From: EB88 sp965199135
GTDB taxonomy: Bacteria; Acidobacteriota; Terriglobia; Terriglobales; Acidobacteriaceae
Direction: 5' to 3'
Assembly (NCBI GenBank): GCA_965199135.1
Contig: OZ240685.1
Span: 2,356,001 to 2,420,000 of the forward strand
Length of the DNA: 64,000 bases
Part shown: positions 1 through 8,841 of the stretch, piece after piece
Layout of the letters: every line of letters begins with the position of its first letter
Numbering within the stretch: the first letter of the stretch is position 1
Notes under the pieces: generated by a model
What the model saw: only the letters and a program-made list of their open reading frames with translations
What the model was told of the DNA's origin: nothing
Databases searched by the model: none
Translations under genes and position numbers: made by a program

Positions 1-831
1 TCAGAGGTCGGGGTGAGTTGGAAAATGCTCACCACTTCAGGACACCGCGTAACGTTCGCCACCCCCGATGGGAAACCCGCAGAGTGCGACCCGATCATGA
101 TCAGTGGTCGAGGGTTGGACCCTTGGAGCAACATCCCACTTCTTGGAGCCATTCGCATTCTCGGCCTGATGCTTCGTGCCAACAAGGATGCGCGGGCCGC
201 TTATGCGGCGATGGTTAAGGATCCGGCATTCCAGCGTCCCGTTCGTTGGGACGAGATCCGGGTGGAGGCCTTCGATGGATTGCTGCTGGGGGGAGGGCAC
301 CGTGCCCGTGGTATGCGACCGTACCTCGAAAGCAAAGAGTTGCAGCTTGTGGTGGCGAAGTTCTTTTCTGCCGGGAAGCCAGTCGCTGCCATCTGTCATG
401 GCGTTCTCTTGGCTGCGCGAAGCAAACTGGAGTCTGGCGAATCTGTGCTCGCTGGAAGGAAGACGACTTCGCTCACCTGGACTCAAGAGAAAACTGCGAG
501 CGCGTTTGCGCACGTCGGCCGCTTCTGGGATCGGGATTACTACCGGACTTACAAGGAAGCTGCTGGAGAACCTTAGGGGTATATGTCTGTCCAGCAGGAG
601 GTAACGCGAGCGCTTCGCCGACCGGAAGATTTCATGGATGTCCCCTCCAGTGAGCGAGACTACAAAAAGAAGACCTCGGGCCTCTCTCGCGATACGAAGG
701 AAGATTCGACAGCCGCTTGGGTTGTTACCGACGGCACTTATGTATCCGCACGGTGGCCGGGCGATGCGCACACATTCGCTCGAACATTTTCGCGGGTGCT
801 TCAGAGCGGAAGCTTGAGTTCTGGTACGTAG
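1..831 (+). pseudogene. DJ-1/PfpI-family protein, 5'-truncated by the window and interrupted by an in-frame TAG
   Basis: The reading frame is open from base 1, so the true start lies upstream of the window. The first part carries the type-1 glutamine-amidotransferase-like fold: DGLLLGGGH, then the nucleophile elbow AICHGVLL with its cysteine. Translation stops at TAG 574-576 after DRDYYRTYKEAAGEP. The same frame continues directly as GYMSVQQEVTRALRRPEDF and ends with WVVTDGTYVSARWPGDAHTF, the usual C-terminal part of this family, stopping at 829-831. Upstream and downstream pieces are therefore one gene split by a single nonsense codon, with no frameshift. A residual 5' product might fold, because the catalytic Cys lies before the stop. 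Alternatives are a sequencing error or stop-codon readthrough. Confidence 0.75.
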
Positions 832-1467
832 TTCTCAGGTACCGCTGACGGTGCGCGCGCCCATCGTTCGGCATGGATTCGCCACTTACAAACCATCACA
901 GCCTCGAAATGCATCCGGCGATGGGCGGCAATCCTGCGGTGTTTGATCCTGCCTTCGTCGAGCATCTGGATCATGAAAGGCGCGAGATGCTGAGCATGTC
1001 GCGCCCTTTCTGCGTGGTGTGTTCGGCATGAACCGGACCCCCCCGTGACGGTGTTTCCGCGCCCCTCTCGTCGAGGGTTTCGCCTGGCATTGTAAGGGCG
1101 AAAGCGGGAAGGCGACTCTCTCATGGCCGGGCGCTCCGATCACCCGGAGCGGAAGCGGAGTCTTCGCATCGAGTGATAAGGGAGAGCACTCATGGGGGTT
1201 TGGAGTCTGCGCCGTCGATCCCCTCAAACGCTCGATGCTACCCAGCCGCTCTTCTGCTACGACTCGCTCTATCTGATCCAGACGACGGGTGTCATGCGGT
1301 GAGCGGTTTCATCGAAGTGCACGGCAGCACGCGCGTCGGATCCACGTTCACGTTATCTGTCCCGGCGCCAACCGTCTGGCCCGTCTGCGAATGTATGCGC
1401 GCTCTGCATCCTGCCTGCTTTCCGCACATCCTACTAGGGACAGGAGGCTGGTTTTCCTGGGAGGCTC
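832..1467. other. 636-base spacer with possible gene remnants, no intact gene
   Basis: No complete coding region is convincing here. A 40-codon frame at 909-1031 reads MHPAMGGNPAVFDPAFVEHL and then DHERREML. This resembles the N-terminus of some SAM-dependent methyltransferases but stops almost at once. A second short stretch at 1302-1370 resembles a histidine-kinase C-terminus. Together with the broken upstream gene this suggests a decayed stretch. The similarities are short and are my own recollection of family patterns. Confidence 0.35.
1302..1370 (+). pseudogene. Possible remnant of a histidine-kinase ATPase domain C-terminus
   Basis: The frame reads SGFIEVHGST then RVGSTFTLSVPAP. That matches the G2-box end of HATPase_c domains (G..I.V.S..G.GSTFTL..P). 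Nothing upstream in this frame looks like the rest of a kinase (no H-box, N-box or G1-box), so if genuine it is a short relic. A chance match is possible over only 23 residues. Confidence 0.3.
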
Positions 1468-2532
1468 ATGGCAGCAAAGCGCGCACTCATCGTCGGCTCA
1501 ACAGGCATTGTCGGTTCAAACCTCGCGACCCATCTTGTTTCAGAAGGCTGGTCTGTCTTCGGCCTCGCTCGCAGACCCGGTACGGCCTCGGGTGTGGAAC
1601 CTTTGCCAGCCGATCTGCTTGATCCCGTTTCGCTTGCAACGATATTCGACACGGTACTCCCCACGCATGTGTTCATCACGACGTGGATGCGCCAGCCCAC
1701 AGAGGCTGAAAATATTGCGGTGAATGGCACCATGGTGCGCAACCTTCTCGATGCACTTTCCTCGAAGCGCAGCGTTGAACATGTAGCTCTGGTCACTGGG
1801 TTGAAACACTATCTTGGACCATTTGAATCCTATGGCCAGGGCGCGCTGCCCCCGACGCCCTTTCGCGAAGAGCAGGGAAGACTCCCGGTAGAGAACTTTT
1901 ACTACGCGCAGGAGGATGAAGTGTTCCGAGCGGCAGCGCGTGACGAGTATAGCTGGAGCGTTCATCGGCCCCATACCATCATCGGCTACGCGGTAGGCAA
2001 CGCGATGAACATGGGAGCCACCCTTGCAGTCTTCGCCACGATCTGTCGCGAGACAGGTCGTCCCTTCCGCTTTCCGGGATCGGCAGCCCAGTGGTCCGGA
2101 CTGACTGACATCACGGATGCCCGCCTCCTCGCGCGTCATCTCCTCTGGGCCTCGACCACACCAGCGGCAGCAAACCAGGCGTTCAACATAGTCAATGGTG
2201 ATGTATTCCGCTGGAGTTGGATGTGGGGACGGCTTGCCGCCTTCTTCGGCATCGAAGCTGCGCCATTCGACGGCCAACGTCAGCCACTCGAAGAGCGGCT
2301 GGCAGACGCGGCGCCCATTTGGGCAAAGATCGCAGCGAAGCATAACCTCGTGGAGTCAGACGTGAACGTGCTTACCTCGGCGTGGCATACTGACGCGGAC
2401 TTGGGCCGGCCATTTGAAGTCATGACGGATATGGGAAAAAGCCGCAAGCTGGGCTTTCTTGACTACCAACCCAGTGAGGACAGCTTTCTCGATCTTTTCG
2501 CGCAGATGCGGGCAGCACGGCTGATCCCATGA
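1468..2532 (+). CDS. NAD(P)-dependent PRISE-family reductase (progesterone 5-beta-reductase/iridoid synthase-like)
   Basis: A 354-residue extended short-chain dehydrogenase. The N-terminal nucleotide-binding loop is IVGSTGIVGSNLA (residues 8-20). It has the PRISE variant of the catalytic site rather than YxxxK: a lysine in LVTGLKHYLGPFE (about residue 113) and a tyrosine in ENFYYAQED (about 145-146), followed by WSVHRPHTIIGYAVGN. Family members reduce C=C bonds of activated enones (1,4-enone reduction). The natural substrate here cannot be deduced. It stands alone between a decayed region and an acyltransferase gene. The start ATG at 1468 follows AGGCTC closely and puts the Rossmann motif at the usual distance from the N-terminus. 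Confidence 0.8.
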   Translation: MAAKRALIVGSTGIVGSNLATHLVSEGWSVFGLARRPGTASGVEPLPADLLDPVSLATIFDTVLPTHVFITTWMRQPTEAENIAVNGTMVRNLLDALSSKRSVEHVALVTGLKHYLGPFESYGQGALPPTPFREEQGRLPVENFYYAQEDEVFRAAARDEYSWSVHRPHTIIGYAVGNAMNMGATLAVFATICRETGRPFRFPGSAAQWSGLTDITDARLLARHLLWASTTPAAANQAFNIVNGDVFRWSWMWGRLAAFFGIEAAPFDGQRQPLEERLADAAPIWAKIAAKHNLVESDVNVLTSAWHTDADLGRPFEVMTDMGKSRKLGFLDYQPSEDSFLDLFAQMRAARLIP

Positions 2533-2734
2533 CTTAGAGGACGCGCCCGTCCCGCAGTAGGAATCGAGGACAAGGGCCAGTGATGACGGTCCGGGGCGGC
2601 CGTGAGTGCTGCGGGGTGCATGGCCGGGCGCATAGTACTCAAAGAGCAAAGGGGGAGGGGCGGTTCAAGCGCATCCTGCCAGGCATTTTCCGGGATAATA
2701 GCCGTAGCCTGTTTCTTTGCCCCCTTGAGGTGCC

Positions 2735-3883
2735 ATGGCAACACCTGCTGCGACTGCTCCCTCGACACTCATCCTGCGCCACATGCCTTCGCTCGACCGG
2801 CTGCGTGGGCTCGCGATCCTGCTGGTGATCCTCTTTCATGGGTATGGCACGTTCCGGTGGGTGCCGGTCTTTGGCGGCTTCTGGGGCACGCTCGGGTCGA
2901 CAGTGGTCGGCTGCGGTCGCTTTGGGGTGAACGTTTTCTTTGTGCTTTCCGGCTTTTTGATCACTGGCATCCTGCTGCGCAATCGCACGCGGCCTGACTA
3001 CTACCGCAATTTCTACATGCATCGCGTGCTGCGGATCCTGCCCGTGTATCTGCTCGTGCTCGTCATCCTGCTTGGACTGCATGTGATCGACGTCCGTTTT
3101 GCACTGGCAGCGCTCCTGTTTCTCGCCAACTTCTCGCGCCTTTTTGGCGCACCGATGACCGAGTACGGATCGCTCTGGTCGCTTGCTGTCGAGGAGCACT
3201 TCTACCTGCTTTGGCCGACCTGTGTGCGCCACCTCAAGGAGCGCACGATGACGCTGTTGCTCGTGGCGGCACTGATCGGCGAACCGCTGCTGCGGCTCCT
3301 GGGAGCGCATATCAGCAGCCATCTCGATATCCACTACAAGACTCCGTTTGTGCTCGACTTTCTCGCCTACGGTGCGTTGCTGTCGCTGCTGGTAAACAGC
3401 GGACGCATCCGGCTCGAGAATGTCAGGCGGATTGGCACCGTGTTGGTTACAGCTGGCGTGTTTCTGGGTGCGGTGTCGATCTGGGTCACTGCGTTCCATA
3501 ACAACCCGACAATGGACGCGCTCGAAGACCTGCCCTTCACCTGGGGAGCGTGTGGCCTGCTGCTGCTCGGCCTCAAACACGACCATGCGCGTCTCGAGAC
3601 GACCGGGCGCACTGATTCAGAGGGATTTCTGGCGTTCTTCGGCTACATAAGCTACGGGCTGTACCTGATCCAGGTGCTGGTGTACCAGGAGGCGAAGAAC
3701 GTTGTGCTGCACCACGTACCAGCGACGCGCCTGGATAATTTCGGCTTCTACACAGTCGCCATGCTTGCGTGTATCGCGATCTCCACAGTGCTCGCGTTTC
3801 TCTCCCGCCGCTACTTCGAGGCGCCGATCCTGCGGCTGAAGAGTCGCTGGCCCGAGCGATCGCTGGTGGAGTCACCGCGGTAG
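2735..3883 (+). CDS. Membrane acyltransferase 3 family protein (OafA/YrhL-like)
   Basis: A 382-residue polytopic protein beginning with the family signature SLDRLRGLAILLVILFHGYG. The conserved His lies in the first membrane helix. It continues with FFVLSGFLITGILLRN, then YRNFYMHRVLRILPVYLLVL and SLWSLAVEEHFYLLWP. These are the standard acyltransferase_3 blocks, and about ten hydrophobic segments follow. Such proteins move acyl groups (often acetyl) onto extracytoplasmic sugars or lipids. The acceptor is unknown. The next gene on the same strand begins 44 bases downstream, so the two may be co-transcribed. A second, related acyltransferase lies at 19425-20570. Confidence 0.85.
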   Translation: MATPAATAPSTLILRHMPSLDRLRGLAILLVILFHGYGTFRWVPVFGGFWGTLGSTVVGCGRFGVNVFFVLSGFLITGILLRNRTRPDYYRNFYMHRVLRILPVYLLVLVILLGLHVIDVRFALAALLFLANFSRLFGAPMTEYGSLWSLAVEEHFYLLWPTCVRHLKERTMTLLLVAALIGEPLLRLLGAHISSHLDIHYKTPFVLDFLAYGALLSLLVNSGRIRLENVRRIGTVLVTAGVFLGAVSIWVTAFHNNPTMDALEDLPFTWGACGLLLLGLKHDHARLETTGRTDSEGFLAFFGYISYGLYLIQVLVYQEAKNVVLHHVPATRLDNFGFYTVAMLACIAISTVLAFLSRRYFEAPILRLKSRWPERSLVESPR

Positions 3884-3927
3884 ACGTCTTCTTCGCGGGG
3901 ACACGCCGCTCCGCATCCGAGCAGTGT

Positions 3928-4644
3928 ATGCTCTCGATCGTTGCCTGGACCTCGCTGTTGCTCGCCTGCGCTTGTGCCGTCGTGATTGCGCTCGATGAGA
4001 TTCGTCGCCCGCAAAAGATGGGAATCATGAATGTCGTCTGGCCCGTGACGGCGCTTTACTTCAGCGTCTTCGCTCTCTGGGCTTACTTCCGTGGCGGTCG
4101 GGCCAAGCCGAGCGAGGCTTCTGACGGAGGCGCGCAGGGCATGGAGTCTATGTCCGGGGGCGGCATGCATGCGCATGGGAAGCCGATGCCGCAATCTCCC
4201 ACGCTCTCGCAAACAGCGCTTGCCACGAGCCATTGTGGCGCAGGGTGTGTGCTCGCAGACATCGTCACCGACTTCGCGCTCTTCGGGCTGGGAGTGACAG
4301 TGCTGGGCTCGGAGCTGTATGCGAGCTATCTGTGGGATTTCGTCGCTGCCTGGTCGCTCGGCGTCGTCATCCAGTACTTCGCCATCCGGTCGATGCAGGA
4401 CCTTTCTGTAGGGCAGGGCATCTGGGCAGCGATGAAGGCAGACACGCTGTCTATCGCAGCGTTTCAGATCGGCATGTACGGGTGGATGGCTCTGGCTTAT
4501 TTCAAGCTCTTTCCAGCCCCACACCTCCATCCCGACCAGGCCGCTTACTGGCTGATGATGCAGGTGGCGATGATCTGCGGTTTTGTGACGGCGATGCCGG
4601 TGAACTGGCTGCTGGTCCGGGCGGGGTGGAAGGAAGCGATGTAA
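3928..4644 (+). CDS. DUF4396-type membrane protein with a Met/His-rich loop
   Basis: 238 residues from the ATG at 3928 (MLSIVAWTSLLLACACAVV). I chose this start because it begins in the first membrane helix, and an upstream extension would overlap the acyltransferase gene. Hydrophobic segments lie near residues 1-22, 33-52, 110-130, 137-157 and 180-235. Between the second and third is a cytoplasmic or periplasmic loop, MESMSGGGMHAHGKPMPQS, rich in Met and His. The diagnostic motif SHCGAGCVLADIVTDF follows. The family has no established function. The Cys pair and Met/His loop would suit metal binding, but that is inference. It converges with smc 54 bases downstream. Confidence 0.7.
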   Translation: MLSIVAWTSLLLACACAVVIALDEIRRPQKMGIMNVVWPVTALYFSVFALWAYFRGGRAKPSEASDGGAQGMESMSGGGMHAHGKPMPQSPTLSQTALATSHCGAGCVLADIVTDFALFGLGVTVLGSELYASYLWDFVAAWSLGVVIQYFAIRSMQDLSVGQGIWAAMKADTLSIAAFQIGMYGWMALAYFKLFPAPHLHPDQAAYWLMMQVAMICGFVTAMPVNWLLVRAGWKEAM

Positions 4645-4698
4645 GCCAGCCCGGTATCGCGAACGGGACCGCGGTCTTTCGTCACGTTGACGAAGAGC

Positions 4699-7600
4699 TT
4701 ATGCGAAGGCCAGTGTCCGCTGTTCACGCCCGCGATCCCGCGCAGCGTCCCCGCTTAACCGGACGCTGACGACCTTCGATACGCCGGGCTCCTGCATCGT
4801 CACCCCGAAGATCATGTCGGCGGCGGTCATCATACGCTTCGAGTGCGTCACCATGACGAACTGCGTATCCACGGCCATCGAGCGCAGCATATCTGCAAGA
4901 CGACCCACATTTGTTTCATCCAGTGGCGCATCCACTTCGTCCAACACGCAGAAGGGTGCGGGCTGGTACATGAAAATGCCCATCAGCAACGAGAGCGCAG
5001 TGAGCGCCTTTTCGCCGCCGGATAGCAGGAAGACATTCTGCAGTTTCTTGCCCGGCGGCTGCGCCACGATGTCGATGCCGGAGTCGTTCGAGTTCTCCTC
5101 GTCGGTCAGTCGCATCGACGCCTGACCCCCACCAAACAGCCGCGCAAAGACCGTGCTGAAGTTTTCGTTGATGCGCACAAAGGCCTCGTCGAACTTGGTG
5201 CGCGAGATGCCGTCCAGTTCCTTGATTGTCGCGCGGGTGTTCTCGATCGACTCGAGCAGATCCTTGCGTTGCGTTTCCAGAAAGCCGTGTCGCTGCTCGG
5301 TTTCCTTGAACTCCTCGAGCGCCATCATGTTGACCGGACCCATCGCCTCCAGCCGACGCTTCATCTCGCGGCAGGCCTCTTCCTCGCCGCGCAGCGTCTC
5401 CGCATCGATGCGGCTGAACTCATTCGCCGCGAGCGACGCACGCAGCGCATCCGCTTCGACGCCCAGATCTCCGAGCGCTGCTTCGGCGAGATGCGCAAGC
5501 TCGGCGGCGAGCCGTGCGGCCGCGGTGGCGCGGGTGCTGCGCTGTTCGCGTGCGGCGTCGGTGGCTGCACGCAGGCTGCGAAGCCGTGGCTCGGCCTCGG
5601 CCACAGCGACACGCAGAGCCCGTGCTTCTTCGGCGAGCGCACGCGCCTGGATCTCGGCCTCTTCGCGCACCACCCGCAGCTCGGCTTCACGCGCGGCCAG
5701 CGTGGCGTTCTCGCCCACGCGCTGTTCGCGCTCCGCGCCGCCACTCCCCAGTTGCTGCAGCAGCTGCGCGACGCGGCGTTCGCCATCGGCAAAGAGCCGC
5801 TGCAGGCGGCTGAAGTTTGCCTCGGCGCCGCGGCGCCGTTCCTCGAGACCGGCCAGCTCGGCAGTCACCTCGGCAGCTGCAGCCTGGGCCTGGTCGCGGC
5901 GTGCACGCGCCGTGGCGACCGCGGCAATCAGCTCTTCCTGTTTCGCTTCGATAGTCAACCGCGTACGGTCAAGCCGCTCGGCTTCCTCGGCCTTGCGGGC
6001 GATCAGCGTGGCCTTGTCATTGCGCTGCGACTTGGCACGCTCACTCTGCAGGTTCCATTCGCTGAGCCGACGCTCCAGCCGCTGCTTCTCGCTGTCCATC
6101 TGGCGCAGCGCAGCGCCTTCGTGCGCGCTCTCGCGCTCGGCCTGCCGGCGCTCCTCGGCGCGGCTCTCGATGCCGCGATTCAGCTCAGCGGTCTCGCGCG
6201 ACAGCGACGCCACCGCGGTCTCTGCCTGCGCAAGCTGCTCTTCGACCGCAGTGAGCTTGCTCTGGGCCTCGCGCAGCTCGCGCTTCAACGCGAGCGGACC
6301 CTCGGCCCGGGGCTTGCCACCGGTCACAGTGACATTGTGGAAGCACTCGCCGGTGGGTGCGAGGAAAAAAGCATCCGGATTCTCGAGCGCAAGCGTGCGT
6401 GCCGTCGCCGCGTCCTCGGTCACATAGCCGTCGCGCAGCTTGGGCAGGATCACCTCGAGCGACTTGCCAAAACCATCAAGGACGCGGATGCAATCCTTCA
6501 GCCCGACCACGCCGGTCTGCGGCGTCAGCGCGCCGGTTTCGTCGCCTGCGAAGGAGAACTTGGCCTGCGAGTCGTCTGGATGCACGAGGAAGGTCGCGCG
6601 CCCGTCCACTCCACCGTTGCCGCCCTTGAGCAGGCGCATGCCTTCATCGGCCGCGTCCCAGCTCTTCACCACGATGTAATTCAGCTCGTCGCGCAGGAAC
6701 TCATCCACGACCGACTCATACCGTTCGCCGACCTCGAGAAAATCAGCCAGCGTTCCGATGGGCTTGAGGCCGCCCATGAGCGAGTTCGAGCGAAAGAGCT
6801 TTTTGACGGTGTCGGTCGAGTAGGAGTGTTCCCGCAGCAGCGCCTCAAGCGAGTTGCGCCGGCCGGTCAGGTTCGCACGCTCGGCCCGCAGGGTGTCGCC
6901 ACGGCGCCGGGCTTCCTGCTCGTCCACGCGCTTGCGGTTGACATCGTTGCGGAGCTGCGCGAGCTCCGCTTCAAGACGTTTCAAGGCCTCGCTTGCGGTC
7001 TCGAAGCGGAGCGATACCTGCCCTCGCTGCAGTCCGAGGGCTTCGAGGTCCCGATGCGCGGCTTCGAGCTCACCGGCGAGTCTGTTGTTGTCGCGCTCCA
7101 CGGAGGCAAGGGCTTCTTCAGCCTGCGCGTGTTCGCGGCGTACCTGTCCTACCTGGTGCAGCAGCTGCGTGACTTCACGACGGGCAGCCTCGACGCGGCC
7201 CTCGGCCTGACCCACGGCGGCAAAGGCCTCGCGGGCTTCGCCCTGACGGTGCGCGGCGCGCGCGCGAAAGGTCTCAGCCTCCCCGGCTGCGGTCGCGAGG
7301 AACGCCTCATGCTGGTCGCGTTCTGTCTTCAGAGCTGCGAGCTGCTCCCGTGCCTGCGTGAGCTCGCCCGTGCCGGCTGCGATGCGGGCGTCAAGCTCCG
7401 CGATACGCTCGGCGTTGCTGGCCTGGCGATTGCGGGCGCGTTCGAGTTCGATCGCACTGTCGCCCGCGATCCGGCCCTGTTCCTTGCCGGCGGCGTCGAG
7501 CGCGTAGCCGCGTTGCTGGCCTTCGGTGACAGTGGTCTGGAGCTCTTCGATGGTGAGCGCCTGGGCGTCGATCTCGGCGGTCAGCTTCGCCATCTCGGCC

Positions 7601-8595
7601 TCGAGCGCCGCAGCCTGCTCGTCCATGCCGACCAGCTTGCTTGCGAGTACCACACGGAGGCGGCCTTGCAGCTCGTCGCGCAGGGCGCCATAGCGCTCGG
7701 CCTTGGCGGCCTGGCGCTTGAGCGAGACCATCTGCTTGGCGACTTCGTCGAAGATGTCGTCGATGCGGGCGAGGTTCTGCCGGGCCTGCTCCAGGCGCAG
7801 CTCGGCTAGGCGCTTGCGGGTCTTGAAGCGGGTGATCCCGGCAGCTTCTTCGATAATGGCGCGACGGTCGTGCGGCTTCGAGCTCAGGAGTTGGCCGATG
7901 CGCTCCTGCCCGATGATCGCGTAGGACTCTGGTCCAAGACCGGTGCCCATGAAGATGTCACGAATGTCGCTCAGCCGGCAGAGCTTGCCGTTGAGCAGGT
8001 ACTCGCTATCGCCCGTCCGGAAGAGCCGCCGCGTCACGACGATCTCGCCATGCTGGGCAGTGCGCTGGAACTTGCGTCGCCGGATCTTGAGGACCACGTC
8101 GCCCGGGGCGCCTTCGGACGCGTCGGCTCCCTCTGCAGTGCCGGCTGGGTCGCCGGCCTCGTTCGTGGCTTCCACCGGTCCGGGCTGTGCCTCGGCGATG
8201 ATCTGCTCCACTTCCTCGGCCTTTTCGGCACGCAGGAGCGCCTCGTCCCAGTCTGCATCGGCTTCCGTAACGACGACTTCCGGTGTGTCGAAGCCATCCT
8301 TGTTCAAGGGGCCCGAGCCGTAGGCTTCGGGGTCAATCAGCGTGATCGAGACCTCGGCCATGCCGAGAGAGCGGCGGTCCCGCGTCCCGGCAAAGATCAC
8401 GTCCTCCATCTTGCCGCCCCGCAGGCTCTTCGCGCTCTGCTCCCCGAGAACCCAGGTGACGCCGTCGAGAATGTTCGATTTGCCGCAGCCGTTTGGCCCG
8501 ACAACCACCGCGATGCCCTGGCCGGGCAGGGTGACTTCTGTCTTGTCGCAGAAGGATTTGAAGCCGAGAATCTGGATTTTCTTAAGCTTCAGCAA
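4699..8595 (-). CDS. smc: Chromosome segregation protein SMC
   Basis: A 1,298-residue SMC ATPase that compacts and segregates chromosomes, normally with ScpA and ScpB (not in this window). The N-terminal head has Walker A GPNGCGKSN (about 33-41). Two long coiled-coil arms flank a hinge around the middle (GGLKPIGTLADFLEVGERYE through VVGLKDCIRVLDGFGKSLEV). The C-terminal head carries the ABC signature LSGGEKALTALSLLMG and Walker B FCVLDEVDAPLD. Family members are usually about 1,170-1,200 residues. Much of the excess is a ~90-residue acidic insertion at residues 90-180 (bases 8056-8328), between SITL and EIVVTRRLFR of the N-terminal head. The gene is convergent with 3928-4644. Confidence 0.97.
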   Translation of the reverse strand: MLKLKKIQILGFKSFCDKTEVTLPGQGIAVVVGPNGCGKSNILDGVTWVLGEQSAKSLRGGKMEDVIFAGTRDRRSLGMAEVSITLIDPEAYGSGPLNKDGFDTPEVVVTEADADWDEALLRAEKAEEVEQIIAEAQPGPVEATNEAGDPAGTAEGADASEGAPGDVVLKIRRRKFQRTAQHGEIVVTRRLFRTGDSEYLLNGKLCRLSDIRDIFMGTGLGPESYAIIGQERIGQLLSSKPHDRRAIIEEAAGITRFKTRKRLAELRLEQARQNLARIDDIFDEVAKQMVSLKRQAAKAERYGALRDELQGRLRVVLASKLVGMDEQAAALEAEMAKLTAEIDAQALTIEELQTTVTEGQQRGYALDAAGKEQGRIAGDSAIELERARNRQASNAERIAELDARIAAGTGELTQAREQLAALKTERDQHEAFLATAAGEAETFRARAAHRQGEAREAFAAVGQAEGRVEAARREVTQLLHQVGQVRREHAQAEEALASVERDNNRLAGELEAAHRDLEALGLQRGQVSLRFETASEALKRLEAELAQLRNDVNRKRVDEQEARRRGDTLRAERANLTGRRNSLEALLREHSYSTDTVKKLFRSNSLMGGLKPIGTLADFLEVGERYESVVDEFLRDELNYIVVKSWDAADEGMRLLKGGNGGVDGRATFLVHPDDSQAKFSFAGDETGALTPQTGVVGLKDCIRVLDGFGKSLEVILPKLRDGYVTEDAATARTLALENPDAFFLAPTGECFHNVTVTGGKPRAEGPLALKRELREAQSKLTAVEEQLAQAETAVASLSRETAELNRGIESRAEERRQAERESAHEGAALRQMDSEKQRLERRLSEWNLQSERAKSQRNDKATLIARKAEEAERLDRTRLTIEAKQEELIAAVATARARRDQAQAAAAEVTAELAGLEERRRGAEANFSRLQRLFADGERRVAQLLQQLGSGGAEREQRVGENATLAAREAELRVVREEAEIQARALAEEARALRVAVAEAEPRLRSLRAATDAAREQRSTRATAAARLAAELAHLAEAALGDLGVEADALRASLAANEFSRIDAETLRGEEEACREMKRRLEAMGPVNMMALEEFKETEQRHGFLETQRKDLLESIENTRATIKELDGISRTKFDEAFVRINENFSTVFARLFGGGQASMRLTDEENSNDSGIDIVAQPPGKKLQNVFLLSGGEKALTALSLLMGIFMYQPAPFCVLDEVDAPLDETNVGRLADMLRSMAVDTQFVMVTHSKRMMTAADMIFGVTMQEPGVSKVVSVRLSGDAARDRGREQRTLAFA

Positions 8596-8841
8596 TGGGT
8601 CGACGGGGCTCCTGGGCAGCGGGTTACCGAAAGACTAGCGCTGGCAGGGAGGCGAAGCAAGGCGCGCACGGCCGTTTCGGGCATCCGGTGACGTTGGAGT
8701 GTGGATAAGGCGGCCGAAACCCGTTTCCTCGCCGACCGATGCGGCCTGCATCCAAACCTGCGGATGCCACTGCTCGAACAGCGCGCGACACGGCCAGCCC
8801 CTGCGAGACTCCAGAGACTTGGACGTGCGGCTCAAACAGCC

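Noticed and set aside
5269..7809. 846-codon open frame on the plus strand opposite smc
   Set aside because: It is a GC-driven shadow of the SMC coiled-coil region. smc carries all conserved motifs, whereas this frame is Arg/Leu/Gly-rich with no family pattern.
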